Source: LMUY01 sp964244655
GTDB lineage: Bacteria > Pseudomonadota > Alphaproteobacteria > Acetobacterales > Acetobacteraceae
NCBI GenBank assembly: GCA_964244655.1
Contig: CAXTJU010000061.1
Location: forward strand, 1-19,942
Length of the DNA: 19,942 bases
Direction: 5' to 3'
Shown: in pieces, positions 1-6,000 of the stretch
Layout of the letters: every line of letters begins with the position of its first letter
How positions within the stretch are numbered: position 1 is the stretch's first letter
The notes under the pieces: model-generated
What the model was told of the DNA's origin: nothing
Database searches by the model: none
The model's input: the letters and a program-made list of their open reading frames with translations, nothing else
Program-made: the position numbers and the translations under genes

Positions 1-380
1 GGCTCCGGCGGCGCGCCGGTCGGCGGCGGGGTGGGCGGCGCGTCCGGCTGCGGCGGGGTCGGCAGGGACGTGTCCGGCGTCGGCGGCGCCACGGGCGCGT
101 CCGCGTTGCCGCGGGCCACCGAGGCCTGCTGCGACGGCTCGGATGCTTCCGTGGCGGCCTGCTTCTCCCCGGCGCTCTGGTACACCATGGCGACTTGGTC
201 TGGCGCGGCGGCCTGCGACGGCAGCTCCGGGACTGGCGCGCGCAACGCCAGCACGAGCAGGACCAGCAGGTGGACGACCAGCGAGCCGATCAGCATCGGC
301 CGCAGCAGCCGGCGCCGCCGGGTCGGGCGGGTGACGAGCTGCTGGGCGCGGTCGGGGCGCGGCGGCGGTTGGATCAGCAC
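1..380 (-). CDS. TonB-like energy transducer, N-terminal part (runs off left edge)
   Basis: Translating the minus strand from a GTG at 380 gives 126 residues open to the window edge. The layout is that of TonB/TolA-type proteins: a short basic cytoplasmic segment (RRRRLLRP at about 21-28), one membrane helix at about 29-47, then a periplasmic region rich in Pro, Ala and Gln with PTPP-type repeats from about 95 on. Such proteins carry proton-motive-force energy from ExbB/ExbD to outer-membrane receptors; the C-terminal receptor-binding domain would lie outside the window, so TonB identity is inferred from architecture. The gene follows cobT in the same frame, only nine bases after its TAG, so co-transcription is very likely. 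No clear Shine-Dalgarno is visible; an internal ATG at residue 29 would begin inside the membrane helix and is less likely. A TolA-like protein is the main alternative. Confidence 0.62.
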   Translation of the reverse strand, partial: MLIQPPPRPDRAQQLVTRPTRRRRLLRPMLIGSLVVHLLVLLVLALRAPVPELPSQAAAPDQVAMVYQSAGEKQAATEASEPSQQASVARGNADAPVAPPTPDTSLPTPPQPDAPPTPPPTGAPPE

Positions 381-389
381 GCAAATAGT

Positions 390-2264
390 CTAGGCGACGA
401 GCGGCGACCGTTCCATGCTCGACCGGCCCCAGGCGCCGGCCGCGTCCTCGTCGAACAGCTCGGCCAGCTTCTTCATCACCGTGCCGCCCAGCTCCTCGGC
501 GTCCACGATGGTCACCGCGCGGCGGTAGTAGCGGGTCACGTCGTGGCCGATGCCGATGGCGATCAGCTCCACGGCGTCGCGGCTCTCGATCTCGCGGATC
601 ACCTCGCGCAGGTGGCGCTCCAGGTAGTTGCCCGGGTTCACCGACAGCGTGCTGTCATCCACCGGCGCGCCGTCGCTGATGACCATCAGGATGCGCCGCC
701 GCTCCGGCCGGCCCACTAGCCGCCGATAGGCCCAGAGCAGCGCCTCGCCGTCGATGTTCTCCTTCAGCAGGCCCTCGCGCAGCATCAGGCCCAGGTTCTT
801 GCGCGCCCGCCGCCACGGCGCGTCGGCCGGCTTGTAGATGATGTGGCGCAGGTCGTTCAGCCGCCCGGGGTTGCGCGGCTTGCCCTCCGCCACCCACCGC
901 TCGCGCGAATGGCCGCCCTTCCAGGCGCGGGTGGTGAAGCCGAGGATCTCGACCTTGACCGAGCAGCGCTCCAGCGTGCGCGCCAGGATGTCGCCGCACA
1001 TCGCCGCCACCGTGATCGGCCGCCCCCGCATGGAGCCGCTGTTGTCGATCAGCAGCGTGACCACCGTGTCGCGGAACTCGGTCTCCCGCTCCCGCTTGTA
1101 GGACAGCGACAGCAGCGGGTTGACCACGATGCGGGCCAGCCGCCCGGCATCCAGCATGCCTTCCTCCAGGTCGAACTCCCACGCCCGGGTCTGCTGCGCC
1201 ATCAGCCGGCGCTGCAGCCGGTTGGCGAGCTTGCTGACCACGCCTTGCAGGTGCTGCAGTTGCTGGTCGAGCTGCTGGCGCAGCCGGGTCAGTTCGTCCG
1301 GGTCGCAGAGGTCGTCGGCATGGACCTCCTCGTCGTTGGCACGGTTGAAGGCGCGGTAGGCCGCCATCTCGTCCGTGGCGGGGCGCTCGCGGCGCTGCTG
1401 CGGGCCGCCGGGCTTCTCGTCACCCTCGGCCGCGGCAGCCTCTTCCTCCTCGGCCGGCTCGCCATCGTCCTCGGAGGCCTGGCCTTCCATCTGCTCCGGC
1501 TGCTGCCCCAGCGTCTGGTCCTGCTCGGACCGGCTCTCGCCCTGGCTGTCCTGGCTGTTATCCTCGGCGCCGGCCTGCTCGCCGCCGTCCTCGCCCTCGT
1601 CCTCCGACTGGTCGGGCTCTGCTTCCACCTCCGCCTCGGCGAGGTTCAGCGCGGCCAGCAGCTTGCGCGCGGCGCGGGTGAACTCGGCCTGGTTGTCCCG
1701 GGCGGTGGCCATGGCGGCCATGGCGGCTTCCGCCTCCGGCCCGAGCGTGTCGCGCCAGGCCTCCAGGATGCGGCTGGCGGCCTCCGGGCTGCCCTGGCCG
1801 CTCATCCGCTCGCGCGCCAGCAGGGAGAGCGCGGCGGGCAGCGGCAGTTGGTCGCGCCGGGTCATCCGGTCGTAGCCCTCGGATTCGCACTCCTCGGCGA
1901 GCCGGGCGCGCAGGTTGGCGGACACGCCGGCCATGTGCTGCGCCCCCACCGTCTCCACCCGCGCCTGCTCCAGCGCGTCGTACACGTCCCTGGCCTCGCG
2001 CTGCCCGGGGGAGCGGGCGGCGTGCACGCCCTCGTCGTGGTGGCGCAGCCGCAGCGCCACGCTGTCGGCCGCCCCGCGCAGCTTGGCCATCTCGCCGGGG
2101 GGCAGCGCGCGGGTCGGCAGCGGCAGGCGGGCGCGGCGGCCGACCACGCCGGACGGCCCCGGCTGGAACGCCACCTGCACGTCCGGCGCCTGCGCCACCG
2201 CCCGCAGCGCGCCGGCCGTGGCGCGCTTGAAGTCTTCCGTCCGCCCGTCCTTGGAACCGCTCAA
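390..2264 (-). CDS. cobT: Cobaltochelatase subunit CobT
   Basis: This is the large accessory subunit of the aerobic cobaltochelatase, which with CobS drives ATP-dependent cobalt insertion into hydrogenobyrinic acid a,c-diamide by CobN. I chose the TTG at 2264 (624 aa), two bases after the cobS stop, with AAGGTG about eight bases upstream; the frame has no ATG near here, and the family is about 600-640 aa long. The N-terminal half is helical. Residues 210-285 are a highly acidic Glu/Asp/Gln/Ser linker typical of CobT. The C-terminal third is a von Willebrand A domain with a complete metal-ion-dependent adhesion motif, D407-x-S409-x-S411, and a second acidic loop DGAPVDD at 531-537. Neighbours cobS and the J-domain gene are the usual alphaproteobacterial context. 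Translation is probably coupled to cobS. Confidence 0.95.
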   Translation of the reverse strand: MSGSKDGRTEDFKRATAGALRAVAQAPDVQVAFQPGPSGVVGRRARLPLPTRALPPGEMAKLRGAADSVALRLRHHDEGVHAARSPGQREARDVYDALEQARVETVGAQHMAGVSANLRARLAEECESEGYDRMTRRDQLPLPAALSLLARERMSGQGSPEAASRILEAWRDTLGPEAEAAMAAMATARDNQAEFTRAARKLLAALNLAEAEVEAEPDQSEDEGEDGGEQAGAEDNSQDSQGESRSEQDQTLGQQPEQMEGQASEDDGEPAEEEEAAAAEGDEKPGGPQQRRERPATDEMAAYRAFNRANDEEVHADDLCDPDELTRLRQQLDQQLQHLQGVVSKLANRLQRRLMAQQTRAWEFDLEEGMLDAGRLARIVVNPLLSLSYKRERETEFRDTVVTLLIDNSGSMRGRPITVAAMCGDILARTLERCSVKVEILGFTTRAWKGGHSRERWVAEGKPRNPGRLNDLRHIIYKPADAPWRRARKNLGLMLREGLLKENIDGEALLWAYRRLVGRPERRRILMVISDGAPVDDSTLSVNPGNYLERHLREVIREIESRDAVELIAIGIGHDVTRYYRRAVTIVDAEELGGTVMKKLAELFDEDAAGAWGRSSMERSPLVA

Positions 2265-2266
2265 TC

Positions 2267-3280
2267 TCAGAGCACCTTGCGTGCGGCCACCCCCGCCGGG
2301 ATGTCCTCGTTGAAGCAGCGCTGGTAGTACTCCGCGACGGTAGAACGCTCCGCCTCGTCGCACTTGTTAAGAAAAGTGACGCGGAAGGCGAAGCTGAGGT
2401 CGCCAAAGATCTTGGCGTTCTCCGCCCAGGTGATGACCGTGCGCGGCGACATCACGGTCGAGATGTCGCCGTTGATGAACCCGGCGCGTGTCAGGTCCGC
2501 CAGCGCCACCATCTGCTCGGTGCGCTTGCGCTGGCCAGTGTCCTTCGGGTCCATGCCGAGCTTGGCCATGACGATCTGCGTCTCCTGCGCGTGCGGCAGG
2601 TAGTTCAGCGTGGCGACGATGTTCCAGCGGTCCATCTGGCCCTGGTTGATCTGCTGGGTGCCGTGGTACAGCCCCGTGGTGTCGCCCAGCCCCACCGTGT
2701 TGGCGGTGGCGAACAGGCGGAACGAGGGGTGCGGGCGGATCACCTTGTTCTGGTCCAGCAGCGTCAGCCGGCCCTCCACCTCCAGCACCCGCTGGATCAC
2801 GAACATCACGTCCGGCCGGCCGGCGTCGTACTCGTCGAACACCAGGGCGCAGGCGTGCTGCAACGCCCAGGGCAGGATGCCCTCGCGAAACTCGGTGATC
2901 TGCTTGCCGTCGCGCACCACGATGGCGTCCTTGCCGATCAGGTCGATGCGGCTGATGTGGCTGTCCAGGTTGACCCGGATGCACGGCCAGTTCAGCCGCG
3001 CCGCCACCTGCTCGATGTGGGTCGACTTGCCGGTGCCGTGGTAGCCCTGGATCAGCACCCGGCGGTTGTTGGAGAACCCGGCCAGGATCGCCACCGTGGT
3101 CTCGCGGTCGAACCGGTAGGTCGGGTCGAGGTCGGGGACGTGCTCGGTGCGCACGCTGAACGCGGGCACGTCGAGGTCCACGTCGATGCCGAACACCTCG
3201 CGCGCGCTCACGTGCGTGTCCGGCGCGTCGATCGCGGAAGTGGGGGCGGGACGCGTGTCCGCGAGGGCTGCGACGGTCAT
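2267..3280 (-). CDS. cobS: Cobaltochelatase subunit CobS (AAA+ ATPase)
   Basis: This is the MoxR-like AAA+ ATPase of the aerobic cobaltochelatase; it forms a ring complex with CobT and powers cobalt insertion. The reading frame continues upstream to 3517, but the ATG at 3280 gives 337 aa with the family-typical N-terminus. Walker A is GYHGTGKS at 79-86, Walker B is LVFDEYD at about 146-152, and a sensor-1-like ATAN lies at 191-194. The C-terminal stretch with NKCDE and VAEYYQRCF is characteristic of CobS. The stop codon lies two bases before the cobT start. About 60 bases separate it from the upstream J-domain gene, and I see no cobalamin riboswitch there. Confidence 0.96.
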   Translation of the reverse strand: MTVAALADTRPAPTSAIDAPDTHVSAREVFGIDVDLDVPAFSVRTEHVPDLDPTYRFDRETTVAILAGFSNNRRVLIQGYHGTGKSTHIEQVAARLNWPCIRVNLDSHISRIDLIGKDAIVVRDGKQITEFREGILPWALQHACALVFDEYDAGRPDVMFVIQRVLEVEGRLTLLDQNKVIRPHPSFRLFATANTVGLGDTTGLYHGTQQINQGQMDRWNIVATLNYLPHAQETQIVMAKLGMDPKDTGQRKRTEQMVALADLTRAGFINGDISTVMSPRTVITWAENAKIFGDLSFAFRVTFLNKCDEAERSTVAEYYQRCFNEDIPAGVAARKVL

Positions 3281-3339
3281 CGGCTGTGGGTTCCTGAGCG
3301 AGGTCGGACGGCTTGGGCGGGGGAGGGCGGCAAGTCGGG

Positions 3340-3927
3340 CTACCCTGTGGCAGCCAAAGACGGGTCGGCTGTCAAGTGGTGGCGGACGGCGGCATAGGCG
3401 AGGTTGATCGTCTTGAGCCGCTCTTCCGAGGCCCGGTCGCCGCCGTTGGCATCCGGATGGTGCCGCTTGGCGAGTTCCTTGTAGCGGGACTTCACCACAT
3501 CCAGCGACACCGGCCATTCAAGGCCGAGCGTGCTGAGTGGTTCCCTGATCTCGGAGGGCGCCGTATGCTTCACCCGCTCGGCGGCGCGGCCGCGCTGGGC
3601 CATCAGCGCCTCCAGCGGGTCGCGCAGGGCGTCCTCGTCCAGGAAGCGCGCCCCCAGCCGGCCGAGCGGCCAGGTGGGGCGCTGCCACTGCGTGTCGGCC
3701 CGCATCTGCGCCTCGATCTGCACCGGCGACATGCCTTTGTAGAAGTCCCAGGATGCGTTGTAGGTCCGCACGTGCTCCAGGCAGAACCACCAGTATTCAT
3801 TGAGGCTGGTGCGGGACTTGGGGGCGCGGTAGCCGCCCGGCTGCGTGCAGCCGGGGTACTCGCAAGGGCGGCCTGGCGCATCCGGATCGGGCGCGTAGGC
3901 CCGGGGTCGCGGCATGCGTCGGGTCAT
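3340..3927 (-). CDS. J-domain (DnaJ-like) protein with cysteine/histidine N-terminus
   Basis: This 195-residue protein has its J domain at the C-terminus: the HPD tripeptide that stimulates Hsp70 is at 157-159, preceded by YKELAKRHH and followed by a helix with LKTINLAYAAV. The N-terminal half has C22-x4-C27 and C49-x2-H52, which could bind a metal such as zinc (inference). Small J-domain proteins of this layout sit next to cobS in many alphaproteobacteria, so it may serve the DnaK system or help chelatase assembly; the second role is only suggested by context. A second ATG at 3915 would remove four residues. The gene diverges from the BolA gene with about 110 bases between the two starts. 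Confidence 0.9.
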   Translation of the reverse strand: MTRRMPRPRAYAPDPDAPGRPCEYPGCTQPGGYRAPKSRTSLNEYWWFCLEHVRTYNASWDFYKGMSPVQIEAQMRADTQWQRPTWPLGRLGARFLDEDALRDPLEALMAQRGRAAERVKHTAPSEIREPLSTLGLEWPVSLDVVKSRYKELAKRHHPDANGGDRASEERLKTINLAYAAVRHHLTADPSLAATG

Positions 3928-3976
3928 CCTCCCTTATGTGCGCCGGGGCCCGGCGGGAGCAAGACCGGCCAGCCCC

Positions 3977-4006
3977 GCCAGCTTCGCAGTTGCCAGCTTT
4001 GCAGTT
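3977..4006. repeat. Tandem 15-bp direct repeat in divergent intergenic region
   Basis: Two adjacent 15-bp copies, GCCAGCTTCGCAGTT at 3977-3991 and GCCAGCTTTGCAGTT at 3992-4006, differ at one base. They lie between the divergent J-domain and BolA genes, where both promoters should be. This may be a simple duplication or a pair of protein-binding sites; the sequence does not decide. Confidence 0.8.
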
Positions 4007-4039
4007 GTTTGTCCGGCCGCATTCAGCCAATGCTGCGCC

Positions 4040-4342
4040 ATGCCGAGCCGACAGGACAGAATCAGGACGGTGCTGAACACCGCCTTCGCCCCCACGGACC
4101 TGGACGTGGCCGACGACAGCGCCCGCCATGCCGGCCATGCCGGTGCAACTGCGGGGGGCGAGACGCATTACACCGTCCGCATGACCTCGACCGCCTTCTC
4201 AGGCCAAAGCCGGCTGACCCGCTCGCGCGCCGTCCACGCCGCATTGCAGGGCGAGTTCCTCGACGGGCTGCACGCCTTGTCGCTCGACCTTCGCTCCCCG
4301 GCGGAGTCGCTGCCCGCCAGCGCGAGGCCTGTCTCAAAATAA
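4040..4342 (+). CDS. bolA: BolA family protein
   Basis: This is a 100-residue BolA-type protein. It shows the alpha-class pattern DDSARHAGH at about 18-26, then GGETHYTV, a TAFSGQSRLTR segment, and the C-terminal GLHALSLDL strand; the invariant His of the HAL motif is present. BolA proteins pair with monothiol glutaredoxins in iron-sulfur cluster handling, and some affect transcription and cell shape. No glutaredoxin gene lies in this window. The frame is open from 3914, but the ATG at 4040 gives the family-typical length; no strong ribosome-binding site is visible before it. Codon TCG in the RSR segment replaces the more usual His of RHR. Confidence 0.9.
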   Translation: MPSRQDRIRTVLNTAFAPTDLDVADDSARHAGHAGATAGGETHYTVRMTSTAFSGQSRLTRSRAVHAALQGEFLDGLHALSLDLRSPAESLPASARPVSK

Positions 4343-4347
4343 GAGAC
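4331..4347 (+). terminator. Possible weak terminator hairpin overlapping the bolA stop
   Basis: GTCTC (4331-4335) and GAGAC (4343-4347) form a five-pair stem around the TAA stop, with GGC/GCC able to extend it across a bulge. An AT-rich stretch follows but no clear U-run, so termination is only possible. Confidence 0.3.
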
Positions 4348-4382
4348 GCCTGCTATTTACAGTTGTAATTTGCGAGCCAATT

Positions 4383-4401
4383 CGTTAATAAATCATTAAC
4401 G
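4383..4401. promoter_or_regulatory. CtrA-like box in a 19-bp palindrome
   Basis: CGTTAATAAATCATTAACG is a perfect inverted repeat with seven-base arms and a five-base centre. It contains TTAA-N7-TTAAC, the established full recognition pattern of the alphaproteobacterial cell-cycle regulator CtrA, on both strands. It lies 33 bases upstream of the RHH gene start, where it would overlap a core promoter. CtrA control of the RHH-prmA pair is inference; autoregulation by the RHH protein is an alternative use of the palindrome. Confidence 0.5.
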
Positions 4402-4405
4402 ACGG

Positions 4406-4415
4406 TGAACGTTCA
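4406..4415. promoter_or_regulatory. Perfect 10-bp palindrome TGAACGTTCA before the RHH gene
   Basis: TGAACGTTCA is its own reverse complement and lies 18 bases before the RHH start, five bases after the CtrA-like palindrome. RHH proteins bind short inverted or direct repeats as dimers and often repress their own gene, so it is a candidate operator. No direct evidence of binding is visible. Confidence 0.35.
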
Positions 4416-4433
4416 ATTTTAAGACGGATGTGA

Positions 4434-4697
4434 ATGATGCAAAGTCGGCTGGTCAATCGGAACATCATCGCAATGCGCGGCCGGTCGTCCATGCGGCTGG
4501 AACCGGAAATCTGGGACGCCTTGCAGGAAATCTGCAAGCGCGAGCGCGTGGCCCTGGGCGACTTGGTGCAGCAGGTCGAGGGCAACCAGTCCGAAGGCGG
4601 CCGCACGAGTGCCGTACGGGTGTTCGCCTTCCAGTATTTCCGGGCCGCGGCCACGGATGAGGGGCACGCCCTGGCCGGGCATGGCGCCCTGACCTGA
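4434..4697 (+). CDS. Ribbon-helix-helix domain protein (RHH_4 type)
   Basis: This 87-residue protein has the pattern of the RHH_4 family: a strand at about 15-22 (RGRSSMRL), helix A from about 23 (PEIWDALQEICKRE), helix B at 40-50, and a C-terminal segment GRTSAVRVFAFQYFR at 56-70. Members are short presumed DNA-binding proteins common in alphaproteobacteria, with no well-defined target. The start may be the ATG at 4434 or the next codon at 4437. Two palindromes lie just upstream, which fits autoregulation. prmA begins four bases after the stop, so the two genes are probably one transcript. A toxin-antitoxin role is possible in principle for an RHH protein, but no toxin gene is adjacent. Confidence 0.85.
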   Translation: MMQSRLVNRNIIAMRGRSSMRLEPEIWDALQEICKRERVALGDLVQQVEGNQSEGGRTSAVRVFAFQYFRAAATDEGHALAGHGALT

Positions 4698-4701
4698 CAG
4701 G

Positions 4702-5598
4702 ATGAGCGCCGAACTCGAAACCGTCTTCGTCACGGTGCCCGAGGCGGCGCTGGACGTGTTCGAGGCGGCGCTGAGCCAGGCCTGCCGCACCGTCGGCTTC
4801 TTCCTGGCCGACGAGGCCCGCCGCACCTGGACGGTCGAGGGCGTCAAGCAGCGCGGGGAGGGGGAGGCGCAGCTGGCGGCGGGCCTGGCCCTGGCCGAGC
4901 TGCTGGCGGATGAGCACCCGGCCCTGCAACGCCGGCCAACCGAGGCGGGCGGTTGGCTCGCCCGCACGCGGTCCTCGTTTCCCGCGCAGCAAGTCGGACG
5001 CCGCTTCCTCATCCGGGGCAGCCACCTCGGCGCCGGCCGCATGGCTGGGCGCATCACCCTGACCCTGGATGCGGGCGTCGCGTTCGGGTCGGGCGAGCAC
5101 GGATCGACCCGGGGATGCCTGCGCGCCCTGGAGCTGGTCGCCCACAGGCGGCCCCGCCGCATCCTGGACCTTGGCTGCGGCTCCGGCATCCTGGCGATGG
5201 CCGCCTGCAAGTTGCTGCACCGCCCCGTCCTGGCCACCGACATCGACCCCTGGTCGGTCCGGGTGGCGCGGGAGAATGCCATCGCCAATGGGCTGCGCAA
5301 CCGGCTGCGGCCCGCGATGGCCACCGGCTGGCAGCCGCCCGCCTGCCGGGGAGCGCCCTACGACCTGGTGTTCGCCAACATCCTGGCCCGCCCGCTTTGC
5401 GCGATGGCGCCTGAACTGGCTTCCCACCTGGCTCCCGGAGGCACGGCCATCCTGGCGGGCTTGCTGGCCAGCCAGGCCGCCATGGTGGCCGCGGCGCATC
5501 GCCGGGTCGGCCTGGTGCTGGTGCGCCGCTTGCGGGAAACGGCTTGGACGACGCTGGTGTTGCGCAAGCCGGACTTGCGCGGCGTCAGCGCCGGCTAG
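4702..5598 (+). CDS. prmA: Ribosomal protein L11 methyltransferase PrmA
   Basis: The 298-residue product matches PrmA, the S-adenosylmethionine-dependent enzyme that methylates ribosomal protein L11 at several amino groups. The N-terminal third is the variable substrate-recognition part. Then come GSGEHGST (129-136), the SAM-binding loop DLGCGSGIL (156-164), ATDIDP (178-183), and FANILA (224-229), which corresponds to the substrate-side motif of the family. Length agrees with the usual 290-300 aa. The start codon follows the RHH stop by four bases with a weak AGGA-like site overlapping it, so translation may be coupled. The 3' end overlaps the convergent DUF1127 gene by 14 bases. Confidence 0.93.
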   Translation: MSAELETVFVTVPEAALDVFEAALSQACRTVGFFLADEARRTWTVEGVKQRGEGEAQLAAGLALAELLADEHPALQRRPTEAGGWLARTRSSFPAQQVGRRFLIRGSHLGAGRMAGRITLTLDAGVAFGSGEHGSTRGCLRALELVAHRRPRRILDLGCGSGILAMAACKLLHRPVLATDIDPWSVRVARENAIANGLRNRLRPAMATGWQPPACRGAPYDLVFANILARPLCAMAPELASHLAPGGTAILAGLLASQAAMVAAAHRRVGLVLVRRLRETAWTTLVLRKPDLRGVSAG

Positions 5599-5845
5599 GC
5601 TCGAAACCCGGCTCGAACACCCGGTGGATGTCGGCGCGGTTCAACCCGATGTCCTGCAAGTCGCGGTCGGTCAGCCCGGAGAGCTTGGCGTAGGCGCGCT
5701 GCCGCTCGCCCCAGGCGGCGATGCGGGCGAAAAGACCCGGGCGGGCTGGATGACGCCGGGCGTGGTCCTCGGCATAATGCTCCGGATAGCTCAGCCGGTT
5801 GGCGGGAAGGAGAGCCAGTTCCTCCTTGGATACGTAGGCGTTCAT
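5585..5845 (-). CDS. DUF1127 domain protein
   Basis: The 86-residue protein carries the DUF1127 signature near its C-terminus: RQRAYAKLSGLTDRDLQDIG at about 48-67, followed by NRADIHRVF. DUF1127 proteins are small, basic and common in alphaproteobacteria; at least some bind RNA and take part in stress or phosphate responses, and many are strongly expressed. The N-terminal 35 residues here are less conserved. The gene converges on prmA, overlapping its last 14 bases, and is preceded by a structured leader. GAGG lies about 11 bases before the ATG. Confidence 0.88.
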   Translation of the reverse strand: MNAYVSKEELALLPANRLSYPEHYAEDHARRHPARPGLFARIAAWGERQRAYAKLSGLTDRDLQDIGLNRADIHRVFEPGFEPSRR

Positions 5846-5868
5846 GATGACAAAGCCTCAATCTCGCC

Positions 5869-5926
5869 AACGGGCTCCGGAGGCCACCGGACAGTGGCTT
5901 GCTCCCGTTTGCTGCATTGCAATATA
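5869..5926 (-). promoter_or_regulatory. Structured 5' leader and possible promoter of the DUF1127 gene
   Basis: On the minus strand an outer stem AACGGG/CCCGTT (5904-5909 with 5869-5874) encloses an inner stem GCCAC/GTGGC (5894-5898 with 5883-5887) with a six-base loop. The structure ends 23 bases before the ATG. A TATATT sequence at 5921-5926 could be a -10 element, placing the start of transcription just before the hairpin; no good -35 is visible. The piece GCCACTG resembles one cobalamin-riboswitch element, but the B12 box proper is missing. Confidence 0.35.
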
Positions 5927-6000
5927 TGCCGCCCAGCTCCGGTGTCCCGCGTCAAGCCGAGTCCGCAGCCATGCGCTGAATGCATGAGGTTCTTCAAGCT

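Noticed and set aside
843..2327. Long plus-strand open frame of 494 codons antisense to cobT
   Set aside because: It is a shadow in high-GC DNA: the product is rich in Leu, Arg, Gly and His without domain pattern, while the opposite strand encodes a clear CobT.
3281..4039. Cobalamin riboswitch before the cobS operon
   Set aside because: No B12 box-like AGYCAGGAGACC sequence or related core was found upstream of cobS or the J-domain gene.
4434..4697. RHH protein as antitoxin of a toxin-antitoxin pair
   Set aside because: The adjacent gene is prmA, a housekeeping methyltransferase, and no small toxin-like frame is next to it.
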